Origin: Diaphorobacter nitroreducens
Lineage (GTDB): Bacteria; Pseudomonadota; Gammaproteobacteria; Burkholderiales; Burkholderiaceae_C
Length of the DNA: 64,000 nt
Assembly (NCBI GenBank): GCA_003755025.1
Contig: RJVL01000004.1
Coordinates: 372,001 to 436,000, forward strand
Reading direction: 5' to 3'
In this document: positions 35,901-44,964 of the stretch, one piece after another
Layout: the number at the start of each line of letters is the position of its first letter
Numbering within the stretch: position 1 is the first letter of the stretch
The notes under the pieces: generated by a model
What the model was told of the DNA's origin: nothing
The model's database searches: none
Seen by the model: only the letters and a program-made list of their open reading frames with translations
Position numbers and translations under genes: made by a program

Positions 35901-38366
35901 TCATGCGGGGATCGGCGTGATCGGGATGAACTGGCGCCGGTCCACCGCCGCCGGCTCGAACTCAAACCACGGGTCGGGCTCGCCCGCCAGCGCGTCCTGC
36001 AGCTCGCGCCACAGCGCCTGGCGGCCGGGGGCATCTTGGAGTACGCGGCGCTTGACGTAGTCCAGTCCCACGCGGGCGACGAAATGCACCGTGCGCTCCA
36101 GGTACCAGCCCTCCAGGCGGTACAGCTGCATGAAGGCGCCCGTGTACTCCAGCACCTCCTCGGCGGTCTTGAGCTTGGTGAAGAACTGCGCCACCTCGGT
36201 CTTGATGCCGCCGTTGCCGGCCACGTACATCTCCCAGCCCGAGTCCACGCCGATGATCCCCACGTCCTTGATGCCGCTCTCGGCGCAGTTGCGCGGGCAG
36301 CCGCTGACGGCGAACTTGACCTTGTGCGGCGCGTACATGCCCACGAAGGCGTGCTCCAGGTCCTTGCCGAGCTGCGTGCTGTCCTGCGTGCCCATGCGGC
36401 ACCACTCGCTGCCCACGCAGGTCTTCACGGTGCGCAGCGCCTTGGCGTAGGCGTGGCCGCAGGGCATGCCGATGTCGCGCCAGACGTTGACCAGGTCTTC
36501 CTTCTTCACGCCCAGCAGGTCGATGCGCTGGCCGCCCGTGACCTTCACCGTGGGGATCTGGTACTTGTCCACCACGTCGGCGATGCGGCGCAGTTCGGCG
36601 GCACTGGTCTCGCCGCCCCACATGCGCGGCACCACGCTGTAGGTGCCATCTTTCTGGATGTTGGCGTGGCTGCGCTCGTTGATGAAGCGGCTTTGCGGAT
36701 CGTCCTGCGCCTCCTTGGGCCAAGTGCTGATGAGGTAGTAGTTCACGGCCGGGCGGCAGGTGGCGCAGCCGTTGGGCGTCTTCCACTCCAGGAAGCGAAA
36801 CACGCCGTCTACGGTCAGCAGCCGGTGTGTGCGGATGGCTTCGCGCACGGCCTGGTGGCCGTGGTCGGTGCAGGCGCACACGGGCTTGGTCTTGGGCGTG
36901 GCGGAATAGTCGCCGCCCGCAGTGGCCATGAGGATCTGCTCCACCAGCCCGGTGCACGAGCCGCAGCTGGCGCTGGCCTTGGTGTGCTTGCGCACCTCGT
37001 CCAGCGTGAACAGGCCCTTGTCCTTGATGGCCTTGCAGATCTGGCCCTTGGTCACGCCGTTGCAGCCGCAGACCTCGTCGCTGTCGGCCATGGCGGCGGC
37101 CTTGTTTTGGCCCTGATGGCCCGCGTCGCCCAGGTGCGATTCGCCGAACATGAGCCGGTCGCGGATGTCGGCCACGCTGCGGCCGTCACGCAGCAGCTTG
37201 AAGTACCAGCTGCCGTCCACCGTGTCGCCATAGAGGCAGGCGCCCACGAGCCGGTCGTCCTTGAGCACCAGCTTCTTGTACACGCCGCCGCCCTCGGCAT
37301 GCGGGTCGCTGAGCACGATTTCCTCCGTGCCCTCGCCGCCCTGGAAGTCGCCGGCGGAAAACAGGTCGATGCCCGTGACCTTGAGCTTGGTGGAGGTGAG
37401 CGAGCCCTGGTAGCGCCCGATACCCCATTCCGCCAGGTGGTTGGCCAGCACCTTGCCCTGCTCGAACAGCGGCGCCACCAGCCCGTAGGCGATGCCACGG
37501 TGCGCCGCGCATTCGCCCACGGCGTAGATGCGCGGGTCGGTCACGGTCTGCAGCGTGTCGCTGACGACGATGCCGCGGTTGACGTGCAGGTGCATCTGCT
37601 CGGCCAGGGCCGTGTTGGGGCGGATGCCCACGGCCATCACCACAAGCTGGGCGGACACCTCGCTGCCGTCCTTGAAGCGCACCGCGGCCACGCGGCCGTC
37701 GCCGCCGGCCACCAGTTCCTGCGTCTGCGCCTGCATGAGGAACTGCATGCCGCGCTCGGCCAGCGACTGCTGCAGCAGCTTGCCCGCCACGTCGTCAAGC
37801 TGGCGCTCCATGAGCCACTCGCCCGCATGCACCACGGTGACCTGCATGCCGCGCTTCATGAGGCCGTTGGCCGCCTCCAGGCCCAGCAGGCCGCCGCCGA
37901 TCACTACGGCGTGCTTGTAGCTGGCGGCAGCGTCGATCATGGCCTGCGTGTCCGCGATGTCGCGGTAAGCCAGCACGCCGGGCAGCTCACGGCCCGGAAT
38001 GGGCAGCATGAATGGGTTGGAGCCCGTGGCGAGGATCAGCCGGTCGTAGGGCGCCTCGACGGTGCGGCCGTCCTGCGCCACGCCATGCACGGTGCGCCGC
38101 GTGCGGTCCACATGGGTCACGGTGCACCCTGCGTGCAGCGTGATGTGGTGGTCCGCATACCAGGACCAGTCGTTGAGGACGATCTCCTCCAGCGTCTGCT
38201 CGCCCGCCAGCACGGGCGACAGCAGGATGCGGTTGTAGTTGGGGTGCGGCTCGGCGCCGAACACCGTGATGTCGTAGAGGTCGGGCGCGATCTTGAGCAG
38301 CTCTTCCAGCGCGCGCACGCCTGCCATGCCATTGCCCACCATCACCAGCCTGGATTGCTTCACCAT
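35901..38366 (-). CDS. nirB: Assimilatory nitrite reductase [NAD(P)H] large subunit
   Basis: 821 residues; the start MVKQSRLVMVGNGMAGVRAL at 38366 matches the family. Reduces nitrite to ammonium with six electrons from NAD(P)H. Order: FAD/NAD domains (residues about 5-330, VVIGGGLLGLEAANGLMKRG), NasA/NirB BFD-like [2Fe-2S] domain near 430-480 (CGCNGVTKGQICKAI... CGSC), a second cysteine-rich stretch (VCACTDHGHQ, CATCRP), then the sulfite/nitrite reductase part with the siroheme-[4Fe-4S] ligands CVGSEWC near residue 650 and GCPRNC near 688. First gene of the nitrate operon, behind a sigma-54 promoter and an ANTAR-type leader. Confidence 0.96.
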   Translation of the reverse strand: MVKQSRLVMVGNGMAGVRALEELLKIAPDLYDITVFGAEPHPNYNRILLSPVLAGEQTLEEIVLNDWSWYADHHITLHAGCTVTHVDRTRRTVHGVAQDGRTVEAPYDRLILATGSNPFMLPIPGRELPGVLAYRDIADTQAMIDAAASYKHAVVIGGGLLGLEAANGLMKRGMQVTVVHAGEWLMERQLDDVAGKLLQQSLAERGMQFLMQAQTQELVAGGDGRVAAVRFKDGSEVSAQLVVMAVGIRPNTALAEQMHLHVNRGIVVSDTLQTVTDPRIYAVGECAAHRGIAYGLVAPLFEQGKVLANHLAEWGIGRYQGSLTSTKLKVTGIDLFSAGDFQGGEGTEEIVLSDPHAEGGGVYKKLVLKDDRLVGACLYGDTVDGSWYFKLLRDGRSVADIRDRLMFGESHLGDAGHQGQNKAAAMADSDEVCGCNGVTKGQICKAIKDKGLFTLDEVRKHTKASASCGSCTGLVEQILMATAGGDYSATPKTKPVCACTDHGHQAVREAIRTHRLLTVDGVFRFLEWKTPNGCATCRPAVNYYLISTWPKEAQDDPQSRFINERSHANIQKDGTYSVVPRMWGGETSAAELRRIADVVDKYQIPTVKVTGGQRIDLLGVKKEDLVNVWRDIGMPCGHAYAKALRTVKTCVGSEWCRMGTQDSTQLGKDLEHAFVGMYAPHKVKFAVSGCPRNCAESGIKDVGIIGVDSGWEMYVAGNGGIKTEVAQFFTKLKTAEEVLEYTGAFMQLYRLEGWYLERTVHFVARVGLDYVKRRVLQDAPGRQALWRELQDALAGEPDPWFEFEPAAVDRRQFIPITPIPA

Positions 38367-38404
38367 CGTCTCCCCGGCGGGAATGCCCCGCGCAGCCACA
38401 TCAA

Positions 38405-38463
38405 CAAAAAAGGCGTCCGCACGCCGCACCGGGCAGGGGCCTGGTTGCGGGTGGGGACGCCTT
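38405..38463 (-). terminator. Leader terminator upstream of nirB
   Basis: On the minus strand AAGGCGTCC (ending 38412 side shown in reverse) pairs with GGACGCCTT and is followed by six T residues (38411-38406), about 40 bases before the nirB ATG. Being inside the leader, it should stop transcription unless the ANTAR protein prevents it. The nrtA leader has the same stem sequence. Confidence 0.85.
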
Positions 38464-38473
38464 CGTCCCGCGA

Positions 38474-38524
38474 GCCCTGCCTCCGCCGTTGGAGAGGGCA
38501 CGCGCTGCGGCCTACCGTGGCCGC
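38474..38524 (-). promoter_or_regulatory. ANTAR target (two-hairpin antitermination motif) of the nirB leader
   Basis: Transcript order: hairpin 1 GCGGCC-ACGGTA-GGCCGC (38524-38507), seven-base linker, hairpin 2 with stem CTCC/GGAG plus GCCCT/AGGGC and loop AACGGC (38499-38474), then ten bases to the terminator. Both loops are six bases with A at position 1 and G at position 4, the published ANTAR recognition rule. The predicted start of transcription (about 38525) is directly before hairpin 1. Confidence 0.85.
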
Positions 38525-38535
38525 GCTGGCTTCAA

Positions 38536-38551
38536 TGCAATGGGCGTGCCA
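38536..38551 (-). promoter_or_regulatory. Sigma-54 promoter of the nirB operon
   Basis: Minus strand TGGCACG-CCCA-TTGCA, a perfect match to the -24/-12 consensus TGGCACG-N4-TTGCW. The -12 C at 38537 puts +1 near 38525. Confidence 0.9.
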
Positions 38552-38595
38552 GGGTGCGGCGGGGTGAGAGGTGCGCGCTCATGGGATGGGCTGAA

Positions 38596-38640
38596 TAGTC
38601 CGCTAGCGCTTGATGGGTAAGCGCGAGAAGCTATGGTTTT
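38596..38640. repeat. Palindromic repeat between nirB promoter and enhancer
   Basis: CTAGCGCTTGATGGGTAAGC then GCGAGAAGCTATGGTTTTAG: a good copy of the interspersed element, lying between the sigma-54 promoter and the NtrC-like site. Confidence 0.7.
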
Positions 38641-38677
38641 AGTAGCAATCGCGCACGTGGCCGGGCGTGGCGGGCTG

Positions 38678-38694
38678 CGCACCGCCGTGGTGCA
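38678..38694. promoter_or_regulatory. NtrC-like enhancer site upstream of nirB
   Basis: CGCACC-GCCGT-GGTGCA differs at one base from the dyad TGCACC-N5-GGTGCA. It lies about 130 bp upstream of the sigma-54 element, a normal enhancer distance. Confidence 0.7.
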
Positions 38695-38791
38695 AGTGGC
38701 GGCGCGATGGTGCGGGCGCTGGCGTCCTGATTGCGCCCGGACCTCGTAGGGGATGTTGTGCCGGTGACACGGCCCCTGCGTGCGCGCCCGA

Positions 38792-38808
38792 TGCACCGCA
38801 ATTGAACA
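38792..38808. promoter_or_regulatory. Weaker NtrC-like site upstream of nirB
   Basis: TGCACCGCAATTGAACA matches the left NtrC half perfectly and shares 14 of 17 bases with the site at 50121-50137 before nrtA. Confidence 0.45.
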
Positions 38809-38850
38809 AAAACAGCGTCCAGCGCTTGCCCCTCAAGCGCTGCCAGCGAT
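38805..38850. repeat. Palindromic repeat downstream of the RND outer-membrane gene
   Basis: AGCGCTTG-CCCCT-CAAGCGCT (38821-38841), a perfect 8-bp stem with a five-base loop, starting 14 bases past nothing but the OMF stop; could serve as its terminator. Confidence 0.65.
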
Positions 38851-38854
38851 GGAA

Positions 38855-40441
38855 TCAGGAGCCGCCTGCCGGCGGTGGTGTTGGGTCCGTCCAGGCGCCG
38901 CCCAGCACCTTGTAGAGCGTCACGCGGTTGACCTGCTCGGCCAATTGCAGCGTGATCTGCGCCTGCTGTGCGGCATACAGCGTGCGCTGCGCGTCCAGCA
39001 CGGCGAGGTAGTTGTCCGCACCGAGGCGAAAGCGTGCATCCGACAGCTGCAGCGTGCGCTGCGTGGCCTGCACCAGCGAGCCCTGCGCCTGCAGGCGCTC
39101 AGTGAGCGTGGCGCGCTCGGCCAGCGCGTCGGACACCTCGCGGAAGGCGGTCTGGATGGCCTTCTCGTACTGGGCCACGGCGGTGTCGCGCGTCACCTCG
39201 GCCACGCGCAGGTTGGCCTGGTTGCGGCCGGCGTCGAAGATCGGCAGGCGGATCTGCGGTGCGAACGCCCAGGTGCCGTTGCCGCCCTCGAACAGGCCCG
39301 ACAGCGCATTGCTGGCCGTGCCCACCGAGGCCGTGAGCGTGATCGACGGAAAGAACGCCGCGCGGGCCGCGCCGATATTGGCCGTGGCGCCCTGCAGTGC
39401 ATGCTCGGCCGCGCGCACGTCGGGGCGGCGCAGCAGCACGCTGGACGGAACGTCTGCAGGCACGGCCAGCAGCGCCGTTGCGGGCGCCGCGGGATCGGCC
39501 AGCGCGGGGACGGGGGACCGGGGGGCCGGAACGTCCGCAGTACCGGTGCCGGGAGAGGGCTGGGTTGCAGCCGTGGCCGGGCCCGCCATGGCCGTGACCG
39601 ACATGGCCGTTTCCACGGTGGCCACGCTGGCGGGCAACAACGCTGGGGGCACGGGCGATCCCACCAGCAGGGCCAAGGCGTTGCGGCTGCGCGCCAGCTG
39701 CGAGACGAAGGCGGCCGCATCCACGCGTGCGGTGTCGGCCGCCGACTGGGCCTGCGCCAGCACCAGGCCCGAGCTGGCGCCCAGTTCATGGCTGCGCTGC
39801 GTGAGCTCCAGGGCCTGCTGGCGCGTGCGCAGGGTCTCGCGCGCCAGTTGCAGGCGGCGCGCGTCGGCGTCCAGCGTGAGCCAGGCGCCGATCACCTCGG
39901 CCACCAGGCTGAGCTGCACGCTGCGGCGGTTCTCCGCCACGCGCAGGAACTCCTGCAGCGCGGCATCGTTCAGGTTGCGCACGCGGCCGAAGAAGTCGAT
40001 CTCGTAGCTGCTGAAGCCCAGTGTGGCGCTGTACTGGCTGGTGGTGTTGGAGCGGCCCGCGGCGGTCAGGTCGTCGGCGGTGCGGCTGCGGTTGCCCGCG
40101 CCGGCCGCGTTCACCGTGGGAAAGCGGTCGGCCTGCACCACGCCGTACTGCGCGCGGGCCTTGTCGATGGCCAGTACCGCCACGCGCAGGTCGCGGTTGT
40201 TCGCCAGGGCCTGTTCCACCACCGTGCGCAGGCGGGTGTCCTGCACGAAGTCTTGCCAGGCCATGGGGCCGCCGTCCGGCAGCGCCACGGCGCCGGCGGT
40301 CGGTGGCTGGGGCAGGGGCGATGCCACCGTGTCCGGCACGGGCAGCGGCGGCGCTTCGTAGCGTGGCGCCAAGTTGCAGCCGGCCAGCAGGGCGCAGGCC
40401 AGGGCGGCGGTCACAGGCGTGAAGGGATGGGGGCGCGTCAT
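38855..40441 (-). CDS. RND efflux outer-membrane lipoprotein (NodT/OprM type)
   Basis: 528 residues. Lipoprotein signal with lipobox LLAGC (Cys about residue 22), then two OEP repeats of the TolC-like family (NRDLRVAVLAIDKARAQYGV, FPSITLTASVGTASNALSGL, DAGRNQANLRVAEVTRD). A long Ala/Pro-rich insertion (residues about 285-325, QPSPGTGTADVPAPRSPVPA) is unusual for OprM relatives, which are near 470-490 residues. Start 40441 overlaps the pump stop (ATGA 40438-40441). Forms the trimeric outer-membrane channel of the efflux system encoded with the two upstream genes. Confidence 0.94.
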   Translation of the reverse strand: MTRPHPFTPVTAALACALLAGCNLAPRYEAPPLPVPDTVASPLPQPPTAGAVALPDGGPMAWQDFVQDTRLRTVVEQALANNRDLRVAVLAIDKARAQYGVVQADRFPTVNAAGAGNRSRTADDLTAAGRSNTTSQYSATLGFSSYEIDFFGRVRNLNDAALQEFLRVAENRRSVQLSLVAEVIGAWLTLDADARRLQLARETLRTRQQALELTQRSHELGASSGLVLAQAQSAADTARVDAAAFVSQLARSRNALALLVGSPVPPALLPASVATVETAMSVTAMAGPATAATQPSPGTGTADVPAPRSPVPALADPAAPATALLAVPADVPSSVLLRRPDVRAAEHALQGATANIGAARAAFFPSITLTASVGTASNALSGLFEGGNGTWAFAPQIRLPIFDAGRNQANLRVAEVTRDTAVAQYEKAIQTAFREVSDALAERATLTERLQAQGSLVQATQRTLQLSDARFRLGADNYLAVLDAQRTLYAAQQAQITLQLAEQVNRVTLYKVLGGAWTDPTPPPAGGS

Positions 40442-43400
40442 GCGGCACTCTCCGGATGGATGGGGGCAGGCTGGGCCGCGTCTTCCTGGCGCGAGCGGCT
40501 CTTGAACCAACTGCGGATCAGCAGGAAAAACACCGGCACCATGAAGATGCCCAGCACCGTGGAGGCCACGGTGCCGCCCAGCACGGCCGTGCCGATGGCA
40601 TTGCGCCCGCCTGCGCCGGCGCCCGTGCCCAGGGCCAGCGGCACCACGCCGAAGCCGAAGGCCAGCGAAGTCATGAGGATGGGGCGCAGGCGCATGCGCA
40701 CGGCTTCCAGCGTGGCATCCAGCAGCTTGCGGCCCTGTTCCTGCAACTGCACGGCAAACTCGACGATCAGGATGGCGTTCTTGGAGGCCAGGCCCACCGT
40801 GGTGATCAGGCCGACCTGGAAGTACACGTCGTTGGCCAGGCCCCGCGTCCAGGTCGCCAGCAGCGCGCCCAGCACGCCCAGCGGCACGGCCAGCATCACC
40901 GACAGGGGCACGGTCCAGCTCTCGTACAGCGCGGCCAGGCACAGGAACACGAACAGGATCGAGATGGCGTACAGCAGCGGCGCCTGCGCGCCCGACTGGC
41001 GCTCCTGCAGCGAGGCGCCCGTCCATTCGTACGCAATGCCGGGCGGCAGGCCCTTCAGGATGTCCTCCACAATCTTCATGGCCACGCCCGAGCTGACGCC
41101 CGGCGCGGCGCTGCCCACCATCTCATAGGCGGGCGCGCCGTTGTAGCGCATGAGCTGCGGCGAGCCATAAGCCCAGTGGGCCTTGGAGAAGGCGCCGAAC
41201 GGCACCATCTCGCCGTTCTTGTTGCGCACGGTCCACTTGCCGATGTCCTGCGGCAGCATGCGGTGCGGCGCGTCGCCCTGGATGTAGACGCGCTTGACGC
41301 GGCCGTTGTTCAGAAAGTCGTTCACGTAGGTGCCGCCCATGCCGCTGGAGAGCACGCTGTTGATGGCGTCGTAGCTCAGGCCCAGCGCGGCGGCCTTGCG
41401 GTCGTCGATGTCCAGGCGCAGCTCGGTGGCGTCGTCCAGGTTGGTGGTGCGCAGGTTGGTCAGCTCGGGGTGCTTGCGCGCCTCGGCCAGGAACCGGTCC
41501 TTGGCGGCCAGCAGCGCCTCGTGCCCCAGGCCGTTGATGTCCTTGAGCATGAAGTTGAAGCCCGCGTTGGAGCCCAGGCCGCGCACGGCCGGCGGCTGCG
41601 ACACGAAGATGCGCGCGTCGCGGATCTTGGCCAGCTCCTGGGTGGCGCGGTGGGCGATGGCCGCCGCGGACTGGCTGGCCAGCGGCCGCTGGTCCCAGGG
41701 CTTGAGGCGGATGAATGCGCGCGCCGAGCTCTGGTCGCCGTTCAGGCCCGAGACCTGGTTGAAGCTGATGACCTCGGGCACGTCCTTGAAGTACAGATTC
41801 ACCTGGTCCAGCACGTCCTGCAGCCGCGCGTCGGTGGCTCCAGCGGGCAGGTTGACGTTGGCCAGGATGTAGCCCTGGTCTTCATCGGGCAGGAAGGCCG
41901 TCGGCACGCGGCCGATGATCCACCACACGGCCAGGCAGATGGCGGCAAAGATCAGCAGCATGCGCTTGGCGCGGTGCAGCATCCAGCCCACGCCGCGCTG
42001 GTAGCGCAGCGTGTTGGTCTCGAAGTGGCGGTTGAACCAGAGGAAGAAGCGGTCGTTCAGCCCCAGCAGGCCGCGGCGCACCTGCGGGTCCTTGCCCAGG
42101 TGGGCGGACGGCTTGAGGATGCTGGCGCACAGCGCCGGCGTGAGCGTGAGCGCCACCAGCACCGACAGCGCCATCGCCGCCACGATGGTGATGGAGAACT
42201 GCCGGTAGATCACCCCCGTGGAGCCGCCGAAGAACGCCATGGGCACGAACACCGCCGACAGCGTGAGGCCGATGCCCACCAGCGCGGGCGTGATCTCGCG
42301 CATCGAGTGGCGCGTGGCCTCTTTGGGCGAGAGACCCGACTCGTGCATCACGCGCTCGACGTTCTCCACCACCACGATGGCGTCGTCCACCAGCAGGCCG
42401 ATGGCCAGCACCAGCGCGAACATGGTCAGCGTGTTGATCGAGTAACCCGCCGCGGCCAGCACGCCGAAGGTGCCCAGCAGCACCACTGGCACGGCAATCG
42501 CAGGGATCAGCGTGGCGCGGAAGTTCTGCAGGAAGATGAACATCACGATCACCACCAGCACCATGGCCTCGCCCAGCGCGGTGGCCACTTCGCGGATCGA
42601 GGCGCGCACGAAGGGCGTGGAGTCGGAGCTGACGAAGTAGTCGATCTGGTTGGGGAAGTAGGGCTTGAGCTCCGCCAGCTTGGCGGCCACGGCGTCCGAC
42701 ACTGCCATGGCGTTGGCGCCGTCGGCCAGCACGATGCCCATGCCCGCACCCGGGCGGCCGTTCAGCTTGGCCTTGACCGACAGGTTGTCGGGGCCCAGTT
42801 CCACGCGCGCGACGTCCTTCACCGTGACCACCGAACCGTCGGTGGCGGTCTTGAGCACGATGTCCTCGAACTCCTGCACCGTCTGCAGCTTGGTGCGCGC
42901 GGTGATGGTGGCGTTGAGCTGCTGGTCGGGCACGGCGGGCAGCGCGCCGAGCTGGCCGGCCGAGACCTGTGCGTTCTGCGCGTTCAGCGCGCTGATCAGG
43001 TCCGACGGCATGAGCTGGAATTTCTCCATCTTGGCCGGGTCCATCCACAGGCGCATGGCGTAGAAGGTGCCGAACACGCGGATGTCGCCCACACCGTCCA
43101 GGCGGCCGATCACGTCCACGAGGTTGGAGTTCAGGTAGTCCCCGATGTCCACCGCGCTCATGTTCGGGTCGCCCGAGAAGAAGCTGTAGGTGACCAGGTA
43201 GTCCTGGCCGCCCTTGTTGACAAACACGCCCCGGCTCTTCACGGCATCGGGCAGGCGGTTCATGGCCGACTGCAGCTTGTTCTGCACCTGCACCTGGGCC
43301 ACGTCGATGTTGGTGCCCGGCGCAAACGTGAGGGTGGTGGCCGAGCGGCCCGACGCATCCGACGTCGAGCCCATGTAGATCATGTTGTCGATGCCCTTGA

Positions 43401-43605
43401 GCTGCTGCTCGATGATCTGCGTGACCGAGTTTTCCACGGTCTCGGCCGAGGCGCCCGTGTACTGCGCGGAGATGGTCACGCGCGGCGGCGCGATGTCGGG
43501 GTACTGCTCCAGCGGCAGCGTGAAGATCGCCAGGCCGCCCGCCAGCATGATGATGATGGACAGCACCCACGCGAAGATGGGGCGGTTGATGAAGAACTGG
43601 GCCAT
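40438..43605 (-). CDS. RND multidrug efflux inner-membrane pump (AcrB/MexB, HAE1)
   Basis: 1055 residues, full length for HAE1 pumps. Begins MAQFFINRPIFAWVLSIIIM; twelve membrane helices with two large periplasmic loops. GLLVDDAIVVVENVERVM in helix 4 holds the two proton-relay aspartates, and FINHAA-like segment FFGGSTGVIYRQFSITIVAA follows. The proton gradient drives export of hydrophobic drugs, dyes or solvents. It lies between the adaptor gene (18 bases upstream) and the overlapping outer-membrane gene. No TetR-type repressor gene is in the window. Substrate range cannot be read from sequence. Confidence 0.96.
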   Translation of the reverse strand: MAQFFINRPIFAWVLSIIIMLAGGLAIFTLPLEQYPDIAPPRVTISAQYTGASAETVENSVTQIIEQQLKGIDNMIYMGSTSDASGRSATTLTFAPGTNIDVAQVQVQNKLQSAMNRLPDAVKSRGVFVNKGGQDYLVTYSFFSGDPNMSAVDIGDYLNSNLVDVIGRLDGVGDIRVFGTFYAMRLWMDPAKMEKFQLMPSDLISALNAQNAQVSAGQLGALPAVPDQQLNATITARTKLQTVQEFEDIVLKTATDGSVVTVKDVARVELGPDNLSVKAKLNGRPGAGMGIVLADGANAMAVSDAVAAKLAELKPYFPNQIDYFVSSDSTPFVRASIREVATALGEAMVLVVIVMFIFLQNFRATLIPAIAVPVVLLGTFGVLAAAGYSINTLTMFALVLAIGLLVDDAIVVVENVERVMHESGLSPKEATRHSMREITPALVGIGLTLSAVFVPMAFFGGSTGVIYRQFSITIVAAMALSVLVALTLTPALCASILKPSAHLGKDPQVRRGLLGLNDRFFLWFNRHFETNTLRYQRGVGWMLHRAKRMLLIFAAICLAVWWIIGRVPTAFLPDEDQGYILANVNLPAGATDARLQDVLDQVNLYFKDVPEVISFNQVSGLNGDQSSARAFIRLKPWDQRPLASQSAAAIAHRATQELAKIRDARIFVSQPPAVRGLGSNAGFNFMLKDINGLGHEALLAAKDRFLAEARKHPELTNLRTTNLDDATELRLDIDDRKAAALGLSYDAINSVLSSGMGGTYVNDFLNNGRVKRVYIQGDAPHRMLPQDIGKWTVRNKNGEMVPFGAFSKAHWAYGSPQLMRYNGAPAYEMVGSAAPGVSSGVAMKIVEDILKGLPPGIAYEWTGASLQERQSGAQAPLLYAISILFVFLCLAALYESWTVPLSVMLAVPLGVLGALLATWTRGLANDVYFQVGLITTVGLASKNAILIVEFAVQLQEQGRKLLDATLEAVRMRLRPILMTSLAFGFGVVPLALGTGAGAGGRNAIGTAVLGGTVASTVLGIFMVPVFFLLIRSWFKSRSRQEDAAQPAPIHPESAA

Positions 43606-43623
43606 GTGCGCCTGACCTCGTGC

Positions 43624-44964
43624 TCAGCGGGATGCGCCGGGGCGGGCGGTGATGTCCACGCTCTGGCCCGCCGCGGGGGGGGCGCTGGCGGCGGGTGCTG
43701 GCGCCGCGGCGGCCGGGCCCTTCTTGGTGTTCAGGTCCACCACCTGGGGCGCCACCTTGTCGCCGGGCTTGATGCGTTGAAAGCCATCCACCACCAGGCG
43801 CTCGCCGGGTTGCAGGCCGCTGTCCACCAGCCAGCGGTTGCCCAAGGCGCGTGCCAGTTCCACGGGGCGCTTCTCGACCACGTTGTCGGCGTTGACCACC
43901 AGCACGCTGGCGCGGCCCGTCAGGTCGCGGTTCACGGACTGCTGCGGGATCAGCAGCGCGTCGCTGGCCAGGCCCGTGGGCAGCAGCGCCTGCACGTACA
44001 TGCCGGGCATGAGCACGCCGTCGGGGTTGGGCACCACGGCGCGCAGCGTCACCGTGCCCGTGGTGTCGTTGACGATCACGCCCGCGAACTGCAGCCGGCC
44101 CTCGTGCGGGTAGTCGCTGCCGTCGTCCAGCCGGATGCGCACGCGCATCTGGTTGCCGTCCACCTTCTGGTAGCGGCCGGCCTCCCAGTCGCGCTTGAGC
44201 TGCACCAGCTCGGTGCTGGACTGGGTGAAGTCCACGTACATCGGGTCCATCTGCACGATGGTGGTGAGCGCATTGGCCTGGTTGGCCGTCACCAGCGCGC
44301 CAGGGGTGACGCTGGACAGGCTGATGCGTCCGGCGATGGGCGCCTCGATGCGGCTGTAGCGCAGGTTGATGCGCGCCGTCTCCAGGTTGGCGCGGGCCAC
44401 GCCCACGTCGGCGCGGGCTTGCGCGGCCGCGGCCTGGCTCTCGTCATAGGCCTGGCGGCTGATGGCGTCGATCTTGACCAGTTCGGCATTGCGGTGCGCA
44501 TTGGCCTCCTGCGTGCGCGCCGTGGCCTCGGCGCGGGCCAGGGTGGCCTCGGCGCTGGCCTCGGTGGCGCGCAGCGGGCGGTCGTCGATCTGGTACAGCG
44601 GCTGGCCCTTGCGCACCAGCGCACCCTCGGTGAACAGGCGTTGCTGCACGATGCCCGAGACCTGGGGGCGCACTTCGGCGGTCAGGTAGGCACGGGTGCG
44701 GCCGGGCAGCGTGGCGTCCAGTTGCTGCGCGCGCGTTTGCAGGGTGACCACGCCCACGGCGGCGGGGCCCTGTGGCTCGGTGGCTGGCGCGTCCTTGCCG
44801 CCACAGGCCGCCAGGCCCAGCGCCAGGGCCAGGCCAGCCAGCCGCTGCGCGAGCGCGCCGTGACGGGCCGCAGTGGTGCAAGAGGGAGAAAAAGCGGGTG
44901 AAGCGGAAAGACGGGGGGCGCGGGCGGGGCGCTCAATGGGCGCGGGTGTCGTCGCGTGGATCAT
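43624..44964 (-). CDS. RND efflux periplasmic adaptor lipoprotein (AcrA/MexA)
   Basis: 446 residues. The start at 44964 gives an unusually long N-terminal stretch (about 40 residues, MIHATTPAPIERPARAPRLS) before the hydrophobic segment LAGLALALGLAACGG with lipobox Cys; a start at an internal codon nearer the signal is possible. Then the lipoyl/hairpin and barrel parts: VRPQVSGIVQQRLFTEGALV, RIEAPIAGRISLSSVTPGAL. It links the inner-membrane pump to the outer-membrane channel. First gene of the adaptor-pump-channel operon. Confidence 0.93.
   Translation of the reverse strand: MIHATTPAPIERPARAPRLSASPAFSPSCTTAARHGALAQRLAGLALALGLAACGGKDAPATEPQGPAAVGVVTLQTRAQQLDATLPGRTRAYLTAEVRPQVSGIVQQRLFTEGALVRKGQPLYQIDDRPLRATEASAEATLARAEATARTQEANAHRNAELVKIDAISRQAYDESQAAAAQARADVGVARANLETARINLRYSRIEAPIAGRISLSSVTPGALVTANQANALTTIVQMDPMYVDFTQSSTELVQLKRDWEAGRYQKVDGNQMRVRIRLDDGSDYPHEGRLQFAGVIVNDTTGTVTLRAVVPNPDGVLMPGMYVQALLPTGLASDALLIPQQSVNRDLTGRASVLVVNADNVVEKRPVELARALGNRWLVDSGLQPGERLVVDGFQRIKPGDKVAPQVVDLNTKKGPAAAAPAPAASAPPAAGQSVDITARPGASR

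Larger units (their letters stand above)
38367..38854. other. Regulatory intergenic region upstream of nirB
   Basis: 488 bases between nirB and the convergent-facing end of the RND outer-membrane gene. Going upstream from nirB: terminator, two ANTAR-type hairpins, sigma-54 promoter, a palindromic repeat (38596-38640), an NtrC-like dyad (38678-38694), a weaker one (38792-38808) and another repeat (38805-38850). Each is listed separately. No gene is credible here. Confidence 0.8.

Noticed and set aside
32902..38567. Open frames of 882 and 843 codons antisense to nasA and nirB
   Set aside because: Same shadow effect; the opposite strand encodes full-length enzymes with all cofactor ligands.
40456..44901. 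Open frame of 1481 codons on the plus strand opposite the RND genes
   Set aside because: It is antisense to two well-recognised genes, is rich in His, Gln, Arg and Gly as expected of shadow frames in GC-rich DNA, and has no recognisable domain.
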